From Alphaproteobacteria bacterium (GTDB lineage: Bacteria; Pseudomonadota; Alphaproteobacteria; JAJUGE01): 42,980 nt of DNA. The stretch is taken from NCBI GenBank assembly GCA_029268305.1, contig JAJUGE010000021.1, forward strand, positions 1-42,980, read 5' to 3'. The translations under genes and the position numbers were made by a program. The notes beneath the pieces were generated by a model. It had not been told where the DNA came from. It saw only the letters and a program-made list of their open reading frames with translations, and searched no databases. Each line of letters starts with the position of its first letter. Positions within the stretch are counted from its first letter, which is position 1. Positions 25,559-33,081 of this stretch are shown piece by piece.

Positions 25559-26434
25559 GTGGCAGCAGAACGGCCACCGAAGGCCAGGGTGCCGGAGATG
25601 CCGCTGCAGGCGCGGCAGGTCGCCTGCGTCGAGACCGGCGCGGAGAAGATCCGCACCCGCTGGGACGGCGGCGAGATCGTCTGGCGCGTCTGGGGCGAAG
25701 GCGCGCCGCTCGTCCTCCTGCACGGCGATTTCGGCTCATGGACCCATTGGATCCGCAACGTTCTGCCGCTCGCTAAGCGGTTTCGCGTGATCGTCCCGGA
25801 CATGCCGGGGTACGGCGACTCGGCCCCGCCTCCGACCGACTGGACGCCCGGCAGCCTCGCCTTGATCCTGTCCCGCTGCCTGGGCGACGTGGTGCCGGCG
25901 CCGGAGCGATATGCCCTCGCCGGATTCTCGTTCGGCGGCATCATCGCCGGGCATCTGGCGGTGCACGACGGCGACCGTGTGGAGACGCTCGTCCTCGCAG
26001 GCGCGGGCGGTTTCGGCCAGCCTTATCCATCGCTGCCGCCGCTCCGCCGTCTCTCGCCGGAGATGGCCGACGACGAGATCGTCGCCGTCCATCGCCACAA
26101 CCTCGCCGCTCTGATGATCGCCGATCCCGCCCGGGCCAACGATCTCGCCGTGCACGTTCAGATCGAAAACGTGCGGCGCGCGCGGATCCGGGCCGGCGAT
26201 ATTCCCACGTCGGATGTGCTTATACGGGTGCTGCCGCAGGTGCGAGCCCGGCTCGGCGGCATCTGGGGAGAGCGTGATGCCATGTCGGGAGACGGCATCG
26301 CCGATCGGGAGTGGATGCTTCGGAGGATTCAGCCGGATCTGGACTTTCGGCTCATTCCAGGAGCCGGGCACTGGGCGCCGTTCGAGGCTCCGGAGCCGAT
26401 CTGCGCAGCCCTGACCGCCATGGTCGGACGGTAG
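25559..26434 (+). CDS. alpha/beta hydrolase
   Basis: Hydrolase of 291 residues from the GTG at 25559, which has GGGAGGAAGG just upstream. The oxyanion loop is HGDFGSWTHW (about 55-64), the nucleophile elbow GFSFGG places Ser124, and the catalytic His is in the late IPGAGHWAPFE. The acidic residue is probably in IWGERDAM. This is the general esterase/C-C hydrolase fold; the substrate is not predictable. The 3' end overlaps the convergent hemoglobin gene by 106 bases. An ATG 13 codons further in is an alternative start. Confidence 0.87.
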   Translation: MAAERPPKARVPEMPLQARQVACVETGAEKIRTRWDGGEIVWRVWGEGAPLVLLHGDFGSWTHWIRNVLPLAKRFRVIVPDMPGYGDSAPPPTDWTPGSLALILSRCLGDVVPAPERYALAGFSFGGIIAGHLAVHDGDRVETLVLAGAGGFGQPYPSLPPLRRLSPEMADDEIVAVHRHNLAALMIADPARANDLAVHVQIENVRRARIRAGDIPTSDVLIRVLPQVRARLGGIWGERDAMSGDGIADREWMLRRIQPDLDFRLIPGAGHWAPFEAPEPICAALTAMVGR

Positions 26435-26829
26435 AACAGGCCGAGCTGCAGGCTGCGGCCGATCCGTTCGGCGGCTTCGATGAAGACCGCTGCGACATCC
26501 TCCGGCATCAGCTCCCGCGCCTTGCGTCGCCAAAGATCGAGCCAACGTTCGAAGTGCGCCGGCTCGATGTTGTCGAGCGCCATGTGCTTCTGCATCGGCG
26601 TGCCCTTGTAGCGGCCGGTCATCATGGTGACCGAGGACCAGAAGGCGCAGAGCTTTTCGAGATGCTCGTCCCAATGATCGCCGATAGCACCGTTGAAGAT
26701 CGGCCCCAGCAATTCGTCGCGTCGCACGTCGGCGTAGAACGCGTGGACCAGCCGGGCGATCAGCGCCTCGTCGATGGCCGGATGGAGCGGCCGGCGCACC
26801 GGGCGGGAAACGACCGGGATCTCGCTCAT
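26329..26829 (-). CDS. group III truncated hemoglobin
   Basis: Heme protein of 166 residues of the two-over-two globin fold, expected to handle oxygen or nitric oxide. Typical stretches are FYADVRRDELLGPIF, FWSSVTMMTGRYKGTPMQKH and the proximal His region NIEPAHFERWLDLW (His92). The ATG overlaps the stop of the Rrf2 regulator gene (ATGA), so the two are translationally coupled. The last 30 or so residues, after SLQLGLFYRP, are not typical and run antisense to the end of the hydrolase gene. This suggests loss of the usual stop. Confidence 0.92.
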   Translation of the reverse strand: MSEIPVVSRPVRRPLHPAIDEALIARLVHAFYADVRRDELLGPIFNGAIGDHWDEHLEKLCAFWSSVTMMTGRYKGTPMQKHMALDNIEPAHFERWLDLWRRKARELMPEDVAAVFIEAAERIGRSLQLGLFYRPTMAVRAAQIGSGASNGAQCPAPGMSRKSRSG

Positions 26830-27305
26830 ACCGACACCTCCGGTGCCGGCAAATGCGCGAGGTGGCCCGGGGCCGCGACCCGCAAGAGCGCGGAAAGCTC
26901 CGAACGCGGCTCCAGCAGATCGGCGAGGGTGTAGCCGTCGAGGACCGAGAGGAACGCCTCCAGCGCCTCGCCAAGCGCTTGACGGAGGACGCAGGCCGGC
27001 TCGATTCGACATCGACCGCCGCCCCCCTGAAAACACTCGACCAGGGACAGGTCCTCTTCGGTGAACCGAACTACCGTACCGACGGTTATCCGCTCGGGAT
27101 CACGGGCCAGCCGCATCCCGCCGTTCTTTCCGCGCACTGTCGTGAGATAGCCGAGTTGTCCCAGGCGCGAGACCACCTTCATCAGATGATTTCGGGAAAT
27201 GCCGTAGCCGTCGGCGATCTCGTCGATCGTGGCGAGTCCGTCGCGCTTGGTGCCGACATAGATGAGCACCCGCAGACAGTAGTCGGTGAACGTGGTGAGC
27301 CGCAT
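26826..27305 (-). CDS. nsrR: Rrf2-family regulator, NsrR-like nitric oxide sensor
   Basis: Iron-sulfur transcription repressor of 159 residues. The winged helix (RLTTFTDYCLRVLIYVG, YGISRNHLMKVVSRLGQLGYL, TVRGKNGGMRLA) is followed by three cluster cysteines at 91, 99 and 105 (ECFQGGGGRCRIEPACVL) and the dimer helix EALEAFLSVLDGYTLADLL. These match NsrR better than IscR, and the coupled hemoglobin gene fits nitric oxide control. NO would destroy the cluster and lift repression. The ATG at 27305 is where conservation begins; the frame continues upstream without family features. It is divergent from a small membrane protein and fdxA. Confidence 0.88.
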   Translation of the reverse strand: MRLTTFTDYCLRVLIYVGTKRDGLATIDEIADGYGISRNHLMKVVSRLGQLGYLTTVRGKNGGMRLARDPERITVGTVVRFTEEDLSLVECFQGGGGRCRIEPACVLRQALGEALEAFLSVLDGYTLADLLEPRSELSALLRVAAPGHLAHLPAPEVSV

Positions 27306-27370
27306 GTTCCGGACTCTTCCTCCTGCGACGTGGCTGCTTCGATCCGTCGCGTCTCTTGACCTTCCATAAC

Positions 27371-27395
27371 ATGTATCGATGATCCATGTATACTC
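27371..27395. promoter_or_regulatory. candidate NsrR operator and promoter region
   Basis: CATGTAT occurs twice, at 27371-27377 and 27386-27392, 15 bases apart. The first lies within AACATGTAT, close to the known NsrR half-site (RAGATGTAT). The second runs into TATACT (27390-27395), a good -10 box for the rightward membrane protein and fdxA. TTGACC lies at 27356. The assignment is by resemblance only. Confidence 0.4.
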
Positions 27396-27438
27396 CGACA
27401 CCACCCGCTTCAAATTGAAGCTGCAGAGGAGAGCGCCC

Positions 27439-27765
27439 ATGGCGAGCCAAATCGGAAAGCCACCGGATTCCAAGCCGCCGATGTCCGCGATGAAGACGGC
27501 GTCGATTCTCGTGGTCGTGATAGGGGGCGCGATCGGGGGGCTGGTCCTGTTCCTGATGTATCTTGCGCCGGACACGGGCGACACGGTAGTGAGCGGACAC
27601 GGAACCGTGGCGATGGTCCTGGGTGTCGTGTTCAGCCTGATCGTCGGTATCGGATTGATGACGCTCGTCTTCTACTCGAGCCGCCGCGGATTCGACGATG
27701 ACGCCGTCGTCCACCGTCGGGCGACGCCGAGGGAAGGCAGCCACAGCACTGCCCCTGGAGAATAG
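27439..27765 (+). CDS. small two-helix membrane protein of unknown function in the NsrR module
   Basis: A 108-residue protein with two predicted membrane helices (about residues 21-42 and 56-80), a short Pro-rich N-terminus ([11 protein letters not shown]) and a charged, His-containing C-terminal tail after [11 protein letters not shown]. No metal- or heme-binding motif is obvious and I recognise no family. GAGGAGAG precedes the ATG at 27439. The stop (TAG at 27763-27765) is one base before the fdxA ATG, so they share an mRNA. Divergence from nsrR suggests NO or low-oxygen response (inference). Confidence 0.72.
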   Translation: MASQIGKPPDSKPPMSAMKTASILVVVIGGAIGGLVLFLMYLAPDTGDTVVSGHGTVAMVLGVVFSLIVGIGLMTLVFYSSRRGFDDDAVVHRRATPREGSHSTAPGE

Positions 27766-27766
27766 G

Positions 27767-28102
27767 ATGACCTACGTCGTCAACGAGGCCTGCATCCGCT
27801 GCAAGTACACCGACTGCGTCGAAGTGTGTCCGGTCGATTGCTTCTATGTCGGCGAGAACATGCTGGTCATTCACCCAGACGAATGCATCGATTGCGGCGT
27901 ATGCGAGCCGGAATGCCCCGTGGAGGCGATCGTGCCCGACACCGATCCGTCGGCCGACGCGTGGCTCGCGCTGAACCGCGAGTATGCGGAGAAGTGGCCG
28001 AACATCACGCGAAAGATCGATCCGCCCGCCGACGCCGACGAGTGGAAGGACGTGCCGGCGAAGTTCGAGAAGTATTTCAGTCCCGAGCCCGGCACGCCCT
28101 GA
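27767..28102 (+). CDS. fdxA: seven-iron ferredoxin FdxA
   Basis: Soluble electron carrier of 111 residues. The first motif has Cys9, Cys12, Cys17, Cys21 and Cys25 ([17 protein letters not shown]) and the second has Cys40, Cys43, Cys46 and Cys50 ([12 protein letters not shown]). Together they hold one [3Fe-4S] and one [4Fe-4S] cluster, as in Azotobacter-type ferredoxin I. The C-terminal part ([17 protein letters not shown]) is the usual FdxA extension. It follows the two-helix membrane protein gene by a single base, and GGAG lies upstream. It converges on the first Rnk-like gene. Confidence 0.95.
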   Translation: MTYVVNEACIRCKYTDCVEVCPVDCFYVGENMLVIHPDECIDCGVCEPECPVEAIVPDTDPSADAWLALNREYAEKWPNITRKIDPPADADEWKDVPAKFEKYFSPEPGTP

Positions 28103-28111
28103 GGCCAGCTA

Positions 28112-28540
28112 TCAGCGGGCCAGCGCCCGATCCACGCGCTGGTCGGCCGGGCCATGAATCGCCAACACGGTCAGGCGATGCTCCTGCCCGTCGCGCCCGA
28201 CCCATGAGATGGACTGCCCCTCGGTCATGCCGATAAGCGCCGCTCCGATCGGCGTTAGGACGGAGATTCTGCCTTCGGCTATGTTCTCCTCCCCCGGATA
28301 GACGAGGGTGACGCACTGCGTCCTGCCGTCGGGCTCGCTCCGGAACTCGACGTGCGAATACATCCCGACAGCCTCTACGCCGGCCGACGGGGGATCGAAC
28401 AGGGTCGCGCGCTCCAACTCCCCGATCAGGAACTCCGCCAGCGCCGGGTCCCGTCGCTCCAGGCCCATGGCGAGCGAGATCAGCCGATCGTAATCGTCCG
28501 TCGAAACGAAGATGGCGGGCTCTGTCGTGGTAGCAGTCAT
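28112..28540 (-). CDS. Rnk-like protein with GreA/GreB C-terminal domain (copy 1)
   Basis: A 142-residue protein with a short N-terminal helical part (STDDYDRLISLAMGLERRD) and a C-terminal FKBP-like GreA/GreB domain (VTLVYPGEENIAEGRISVLTPIGAALIG). This is the layout of Rnk, a regulator of nucleoside diphosphate kinase that binds RNA polymerase without the Gre cleavage coiled coil. The N-terminal arm is too short for Gre activity. The ATG at 28540 has GAGGAAA upstream. A paralogue lies 75 bases upstream on the same strand. Confidence 0.85.
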   Translation of the reverse strand: MTATTTEPAIFVSTDDYDRLISLAMGLERRDPALAEFLIGELERATLFDPPSAGVEAVGMYSHVEFRSEPDGRTQCVTLVYPGEENIAEGRISVLTPIGAALIGMTEGQSISWVGRDGQEHRLTVLAIHGPADQRVDRALAR

Positions 28541-28615
28541 GGTCGTTTCCTCGAAACCTCATTGGAGTCACAACCCTGGAAGACGCGTTGCCGGCGCGGC
28601 GAGAACCTCTGCCGG

Positions 28616-29116
28616 TCAGGCCGCGCCATCCGGTTCGGGTCGCGGGTTGAAGCCGGGCAGAACACGTTCACGGCGGCGGAACGGCACCACATTGGATGCG
28701 TGCGGAGGCTCCACTTCCATCACTCTGATCGTCCGGTCCCGCCCCAGCGGGCCCCGGAACTGCATGGCGTTCCCGACGCGCAGACCGATCAGAGCGGCCC
28801 CTTCCGGACTCAGGACCGAGATGCATCCGCACCCGGCGATCCAGTCTTCCGGATAGACCAGCAGTCCCTTTCGCTGCTCTTCGTCATCGATGCGATAGGT
28901 GACCCTCGAGCCGATGACGACCGTGTCTTTGGGCAATTCGTCGTCATCGCAGCCGATCGAGCGGTCGAGCTCCGCGAGCAGAAACCGCCCCGTCCATGCA
29001 CCTCTCTTCGCCAACGGATCGGCGATCTGACGCAGGCGCGGCTGGTCCCGATGCGGGATGAAGATCTGGGGAAGTATCGACCCAAGGCTCACGATGCTGC
29101 TCTCCGTCATAACCAT
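28616..29116 (-). CDS. Rnk-like protein with GreA/GreB C-terminal domain (copy 2)
   Basis: Second, more divergent Rnk-type protein of 166 residues. The C-terminal domain again shows LLVYPEDW, ISVLSPEGAALIGLRVGN and a closing strand. The N-terminal half (PRLRQIADPLAKRGAW) is short-helical, and DDDELPKDTVVIGSRVTYR is the start of the FKBP-like part. A Pro/Arg-rich tail follows. The GCGCGATGG start has GTGAGG upstream. It is probably cotranscribed with copy 1. Its role is unknown beyond likely contact with RNA polymerase. Confidence 0.8.
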   Translation of the reverse strand: MVMTESSIVSLGSILPQIFIPHRDQPRLRQIADPLAKRGAWTGRFLLAELDRSIGCDDDELPKDTVVIGSRVTYRIDDEEQRKGLLVYPEDWIAGCGCISVLSPEGAALIGLRVGNAMQFRGPLGRDRTIRVMEVEPPHASNVVPFRRRERVLPGFNPRPEPDGAA

Positions 29117-29518
29117 CGCGCCTCACGTGAAACGTAAGACGCGATCCATCCCTGAGAAGAATAATGAGATGCCCCCCGGACCGGATGGCGATTCGCCACA
29201 GGGTCCGGGGCTAGGAGCCTGCGTGGAGGCGCCCCGCTCGGAGACAGTGTCGGTATGCTTTGGCAAGAGCAAACATCGTGCTCTTCATATTGGGATCACT
29301 AGAGGTAAAGTCAACGCGCTCCCGAGGGGTTGGCCTGCAGCTAACGGCCAGGCGCGTCGGATCATCGCGCCCACCTCTCTCGGAGGCGGGAAGAAAAACT
29401 GCATGTGATTTACTTGCAGCTCGACTATACATCGCCCCCACGCACAGACAGGAGCGACAGCGGGTGGGGACTCCGGACGTCGTGCCGGCAGGGCCCGCTC
29501 AGCGAGCCGGAGGAATCC
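29117..29518. other. 402-base intergenic stretch with a two-tier hairpin
   Basis: It lies between the second Rnk-like gene and the divergent nitronate monooxygenase gene. CCCCGGACC (29174-29182) pairs with GGTCCGGGG (29202-29210), and inside it GGCG (29187-29190) pairs with CGCC (29194-29197) around ATT. The rest shows AT-rich patches at 29265-29310 and 29390-29435 but no convincing gene. It must hold both promoters. A small RNA is possible but unsupported. Confidence 0.45.
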
Positions 29519-30493
29519 ATGCCGTTGACAACCAGGCTGACCCAGCTTCTCGGTATCGAGCACCCGATCCTGCTCGCTCCCATGGGCAACGTCGCCGGTG
29601 GAGAGCTGGCGGGTGCAGTGAGCGCCGCCGGCGGCCTGGGCCTGATCGGCGGCGGCTATGGCGATCGTGACTGGCTCGAGCGCCAGTTCCACGCGGCCGG
29701 CAACCGTCGGGTCGGCTGCGGATTCATCACCTGGTCCATGGCGCGACAGCCGGACCTGCTGGACGTGGCTCTCGACCATCGCCCGGCAGCGATGATGCTC
29801 TCTTTCGGAGATCCCACTCCGTTCGCCGAGAAGATAAAGCGCACCGGCGCGCTCCTGATCTGTCAGGTCCAGACACCGGCCGACGCGCGCATCGCCGCCT
29901 CCGCGGGCGCCGACGTGATCGTCGCCCAGGGAACCGAGGCGGGCGGTCACGGAGCCGATCGCGCCACGCTCCCGTTGATACCGGCGGTCGCCGACGCGCT
30001 CACCAAGGCCGGCTCTCAGGCCGTGTTGGTGGCGGCAGGCGGAATCGCCGACGGCCGGGGATTGGCGGCGGCGCTCTGCCTCGGAGCGGACGGGGTGCTG
30101 GTCGGGACGCGCTTCTATGCGGCGCGAGAATCGCTCGGCCATCCGAACGCGGTCGAGCGAATCGTGCGCAGCACGGGCGACGAGACGCGGCGGACCAGCG
30201 TGTTCGATATCCTTCGCGGCTACGAGTGGCCGGCGCCGTTCACCGGTCGAGCGATCGTCAACGGCTTGCTGGAAGAGTGGCACGGCCGGGAAGCGGACCT
30301 CATGCGCGCAGGCGAGGCCGAGCGGGCACGCTATGCCGCCGCGGCGGATCGCGGCGATTTCGATCAGGCGGTGATCTTCGCCGGCGAGGGGATGGACCTG
30401 ATCGCCGATGCGCCGCCAGCCGGAGAAATCGTCGCCCGCATGGTGCAGGAGGCCGAGGCGGCGCTGGATCGCGGCGCTGCCTTCCGCCGGTAG
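29519..30493 (+). CDS. nitronate monooxygenase (2-nitropropane dioxygenase family)
   Basis: FMN-dependent TIM-barrel enzyme of 324 residues that oxidises nitronates, or a related FMN oxidoreductase. Features are PILLAPMGNVAGGELAGAVS at the N-terminus, VQTPADARIAASAGADVIVAQ, the motif GTEAGGHGADR with the catalytic-type His144, and the phosphate loop AAGGIADGRGLAAALCLGADG followed by VGTRF. GGAGGAATCC precedes the ATG at 29519. It converges on the PAS gene with 7 bases between stops. The closeness to the NsrR module fits handling of nitrogen oxides or nitro compounds (inference). Confidence 0.9.
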   Translation: MPLTTRLTQLLGIEHPILLAPMGNVAGGELAGAVSAAGGLGLIGGGYGDRDWLERQFHAAGNRRVGCGFITWSMARQPDLLDVALDHRPAAMMLSFGDPTPFAEKIKRTGALLICQVQTPADARIAASAGADVIVAQGTEAGGHGADRATLPLIPAVADALTKAGSQAVLVAAGGIADGRGLAAALCLGADGVLVGTRFYAARESLGHPNAVERIVRSTGDETRRTSVFDILRGYEWPAPFTGRAIVNGLLEEWHGREADLMRAGEAERARYAAAADRGDFDQAVIFAGEGMDLIADAPPAGEIVARMVQEAEAALDRGAAFRR

Positions 30494-30500
30494 GACCGCG

Positions 30501-30953
30501 CTAAGTAGTCTGTCTTTCCGCCTGCGCCGCCATTTTGCGAAGCTTCTTCATCTCCTCGAAGCGGGCGGTGTTGTCGCGCATGATCGCGGCGACCCCTTCG
30601 ACCCGTCCATCGTCTCCCTTGACCATCGCTATCGTGAACTCGACGGAGATTCGCTTGCCCTCCTTGTGCAACGCGGGGACGCTGAGGAGATCGCCCTCGC
30701 CGTAACGGCTTCGGCCGGTTTCCATCGTCTGGTCGTAGCCGGTCCAGTGTCGCTCGCGCAGGCGCTCCGGGATGATGATGTCGAGTGACTGCCCGAGAGC
30801 CTCGCTCGCGGAAAAGCCGAACAGTCGCTCCGCGCCGCGATTCCAGAAGCGGATCACCCCCTCCCGATCGGAATAGATGACCGCGTCCGGCGCCTCCAGG
30901 ATGGCGTGTGCCAGCCGCGAAAGATCGGCCTCGGTCATGTAATCGCTCGGCAT
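30501..30953 (-). CDS. single PAS-domain sensor protein
   Basis: A 150-residue protein that is essentially one PAS domain (about 12-130): ILEAPDAVIYSDREGVIRFWNRGAERLFGFSASEALG, IIPERLRERHWTGY, then strands EFTIAMVKGDDGRVEGVAAIMRDNTAR and a final helix. The helix-to-strand pattern and RHW resemble heme- or flavin-free PAS_9-type sensors; no output domain is attached. It may act in trans or bind a small ligand. The ATG at 30953 has GGAAGG 7 bases before it; an ATG five codons upstream overlaps that site. Confidence 0.85.
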   Translation of the reverse strand: MPSDYMTEADLSRLAHAILEAPDAVIYSDREGVIRFWNRGAERLFGFSASEALGQSLDIIIPERLRERHWTGYDQTMETGRSRYGEGDLLSVPALHKEGKRISVEFTIAMVKGDDGRVEGVAAIMRDNTARFEEMKKLRKMAAQAERQTT

Positions 30954-30993
30954 CTTCTTTCCTTCCATTCAAGCAGTGCCACCTCGGCGTCCC

Positions 30994-31350
30994 TCAGGAT
31001 CCTTCGAGAGCCTCCTTGAGTACGACGGCGCTGTTGCGATGCTCGTCGCTGGCGGCATAGACGAGCGTCAGCCGTCCACTCCTGGCCAGGGCCCGCAGCC
31101 GCTCGAGATCCGCCGAGTGCGACCGCAACTCGGCGAGATACCGTTCGCGAAACTCCGGCCAGCGCTCCGGTTTGTGCGAATACCAGCGGCGAAGCTCCGG
31201 CGTCGGTGCCAGGTCGCGCGTCCATTCGGCGAACTGCGCCCGGTCTTTCGAGATGCCACGCGGCCAAAGGCGCTCGACGAAGATGCGTGTGCCGTCATCC
31301 TCGGTGGCTGGCTCGTAGACGCGCTTCAGTCGGATGTCGCCCTTCGCCAC
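30994..31350 (-). CDS. DUF488-family protein
   Basis: A 118-residue protein of the DUF488 family: IRLKRVYEPATEDDGTRIFVERLWPRGIS, WYSHKPERWPEFRERYLAEL and a final LTLVYAASDEHRNSAVVLKE. The function is unknown. The GTG at 31350 is chosen because GGGAGGAG lies 7 bases upstream and the family begins there; the long upstream extension has no family features. It starts 4 bases after the stop of the small conserved gene before it, and the PAS gene follows 40 bases later. The three are probably one operon. Confidence 0.87.
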   Translation of the reverse strand: MAKGDIRLKRVYEPATEDDGTRIFVERLWPRGISKDRAQFAEWTRDLAPTPELRRWYSHKPERWPEFRERYLAELRSHSADLERLRALARSGRLTLVYAASDEHRNSAVVLKEALEGS

Positions 31351-31354
31351 CTGT

Positions 31355-31693
31355 TCACTCCTCCCGCGTCGATTCGCCGCGCGGCCCCTCCTCATCCAGC
31401 CGCACCAGAAACTCCTCGAGCTCGTCGCGAAGCGTGGAGGGATAGACACGCGGCAGAGCTTGCCTGCACCGTTCTCGCAGGGCGTGGCGGGCAGCTTCCG
31501 CCTGGTCACCGACGTTGGCGAGCGCCTCGCGCCAGAGGGCTCTGATCTCCGTCAGAAGCTCCTCTACCTCCGCTTCGCTCATGTAGCCCAGATATTCGGG
31601 CCGCACTTCGTGCATGAAGCACGGCGGCGAGCTGAACGTCAGTTCCTCTGGAGGATCGTCGACATTCCGATCTCGGCGGGGCTTCTCCACCAT
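31355..31693 (-). CDS. small conserved protein of unknown function (CFMHEV motif)
   Basis: A 112-residue mostly helical protein. The short motif PPCFMHEVRPEYLGYMS (about residues 24-40) is a pattern I recall from uncharacterised small proteins, possibly DUF6306. It is followed by amphipathic helices (EAEVEELLTEIRALWREALA and a Glu/Arg-rich tail). No catalytic motif is visible apart from the Cys and His in the motif. The ATG at 31693 has AAAGGA upstream, itself preceded by a perfect 8-base-pair hairpin at 31710-31728. It leads the operon with the DUF488 and PAS genes. Confidence 0.65.
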   Translation of the reverse strand: MVEKPRRDRNVDDPPEELTFSSPPCFMHEVRPEYLGYMSEAEVEELLTEIRALWREALANVGDQAEAARHALRERCRQALPRVYPSTLRDELEEFLVRLDEEGPRGESTREE

Positions 31694-31821
31694 GGCGGGC
31701 GTCCTTTCTCCGGCGGCCAAGCCGCCGGCGGTCCATAGTTCGCCTGCTATCGAAACACAGAATCATCACCATGGGGTAGACTCGACGGCTGAGGGTTTCC
31801 GTCAACAGGGCAAAGCATCGA

Positions 31822-33081
31822 ATGTTCGGTTTCTCAGGCTGGTGGCTGACGGGGCTGGTCTGCCTGGTCGAGGTGCTGAGCATGCTCGGCTTCTCGTCTT
31901 ACGCGGTGCTGCTTGCGCCCCTCCGCGACGCCTGGGGCCTGACGAACACCGAGGCCGGCTGGATCGGCGGCAGCTTTTTCGCCGGCTACACGATCGCCGT
32001 GCCGGTACTGGTGACGCTGACCGACCGGATGGACCCACGGCGCATCTGGATCGCCGGCGCGCTGCTCACGGTTGCAGGCAATGCCGGATTCGCGACATTC
32101 GCCGACGGATTCTGGCCGGCGCTGCTGTTTCATGCGATCGCGGGCACAGGCCTCGCCGGCACCTATATGCCGGGCCTTCGCCTGCTCGCCGACCGCCTCT
32201 CGGGTAGCGCCCAGTCGCGCGCGGTCGGCTTCTACACCGCGAGCTTCGGCATCGGCACCGCATCCTCCTATCTCCTCGCCGACGGGATGGCATCAGCTTT
32301 CTCATGGCAACTCGCGTTCGCCGTCCCCGCGGCCACGAGTGCGGTCGCCATTCTGATGGTGCTGCTTTTCGTGGGGCCGAGCGCACCGCCGCCAAAACCG
32401 ACGACCCGCCTGCTCGACCTTCGGCCGGTCCTCCGCAATCGCGATTCAGTCGCCTATTCGATCGCGTATTTCGCACACAGCTTCGAGCTGTACACGATCC
32501 GGGCGTGGATCATCTCCTTCCTCGCCTTCTCCGGCGGGAGTGTCTTCGCCGGCGGTGCATTCGCACCCGCGAAGGTCGCCTTCGCGATGGCGGTTCTCGG
32601 TATCTTCTCGATCCTGCTCGGTGCGGAGAGCTCGATCCGCTTCGGGCGCAAGCGCACGGTCGCCGTGCTGATGTCGCTCTCGTCGGCGACCGGGATCCTG
32701 CTCGGCCTCTCCTATCAGATCTATGAAGTCGCGGTCGTGGCGGCGCTGATCTACGGGATGGTGCTGACCAGCGAGAGCGCGTCGGTGACGGCCGGTGCGC
32801 TCGGCAACGCCGACCCGAAGCTGCGTGGCGCCACGATCGCCGTGCACTCCATGATCGGCTTCGCCGGCGGCATTTTCGGACCCGCGGTCTTCGGTGCCGT
32901 GCTCGACCTCGCGGGAGGCACCGACACGGCAACGGCCTGGATCATCGCCTATGCGGTGCTAGGGACGATCACCCTGATCGGTCCCCTTTCGATGGTCCTG
33001 CTTCGCCCGGCCGATCTGCAAGGCGACGGCGCGTTCAGACAGGCTCGAGCGGCGCGTTCAGCTTCGTCCCGGGCACGATGA
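31822..33081 (+). CDS. MFS transporter
   Basis: Major facilitator carrier of 419 residues with twelve hydrophobic helices. The helix 2-3 loop TLTDRMDPRRIWI is the modified family motif. GTGLAGTYMPGLRLLADRL is in helix 4, and the second half begins around VAYSIAYFAHSFELYTIRAWI. Members with FAHSFELY-type segments are often aromatic or organic acid carriers, but the substrate is not decidable. The 3' end overlaps the convergent dioxygenase gene by 47 bases. Pairing with the dioxygenases as importer and enzyme is plausible. Confidence 0.88.
   Translation: MFGFSGWWLTGLVCLVEVLSMLGFSSYAVLLAPLRDAWGLTNTEAGWIGGSFFAGYTIAVPVLVTLTDRMDPRRIWIAGALLTVAGNAGFATFADGFWPALLFHAIAGTGLAGTYMPGLRLLADRLSGSAQSRAVGFYTASFGIGTASSYLLADGMASAFSWQLAFAVPAATSAVAILMVLLFVGPSAPPPKPTTRLLDLRPVLRNRDSVAYSIAYFAHSFELYTIRAWIISFLAFSGGSVFAGGAFAPAKVAFAMAVLGIFSILLGAESSIRFGRKRTVAVLMSLSSATGILLGLSYQIYEVAVVAALIYGMVLTSESASVTAGALGNADPKLRGATIAVHSMIGFAGGIFGPAVFGAVLDLAGGTDTATAWIIAYAVLGTITLIGPLSMVLLRPADLQGDGAFRQARAARSASSRAR

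Noticed and set aside
26826-27305. IscR identity for the Rrf2 regulator
   Set aside because: No isc genes nearby, cysteine spacing is closer to NsrR, and the coupled hemoglobin gene fits NO sensing.
31710-31728. Perfect 8-base-pair hairpin before the CFMHEV gene as a terminator
   Set aside because: It lies in the leader of that gene with no upstream gene on that strand to terminate; left as an unexplained leader stem.
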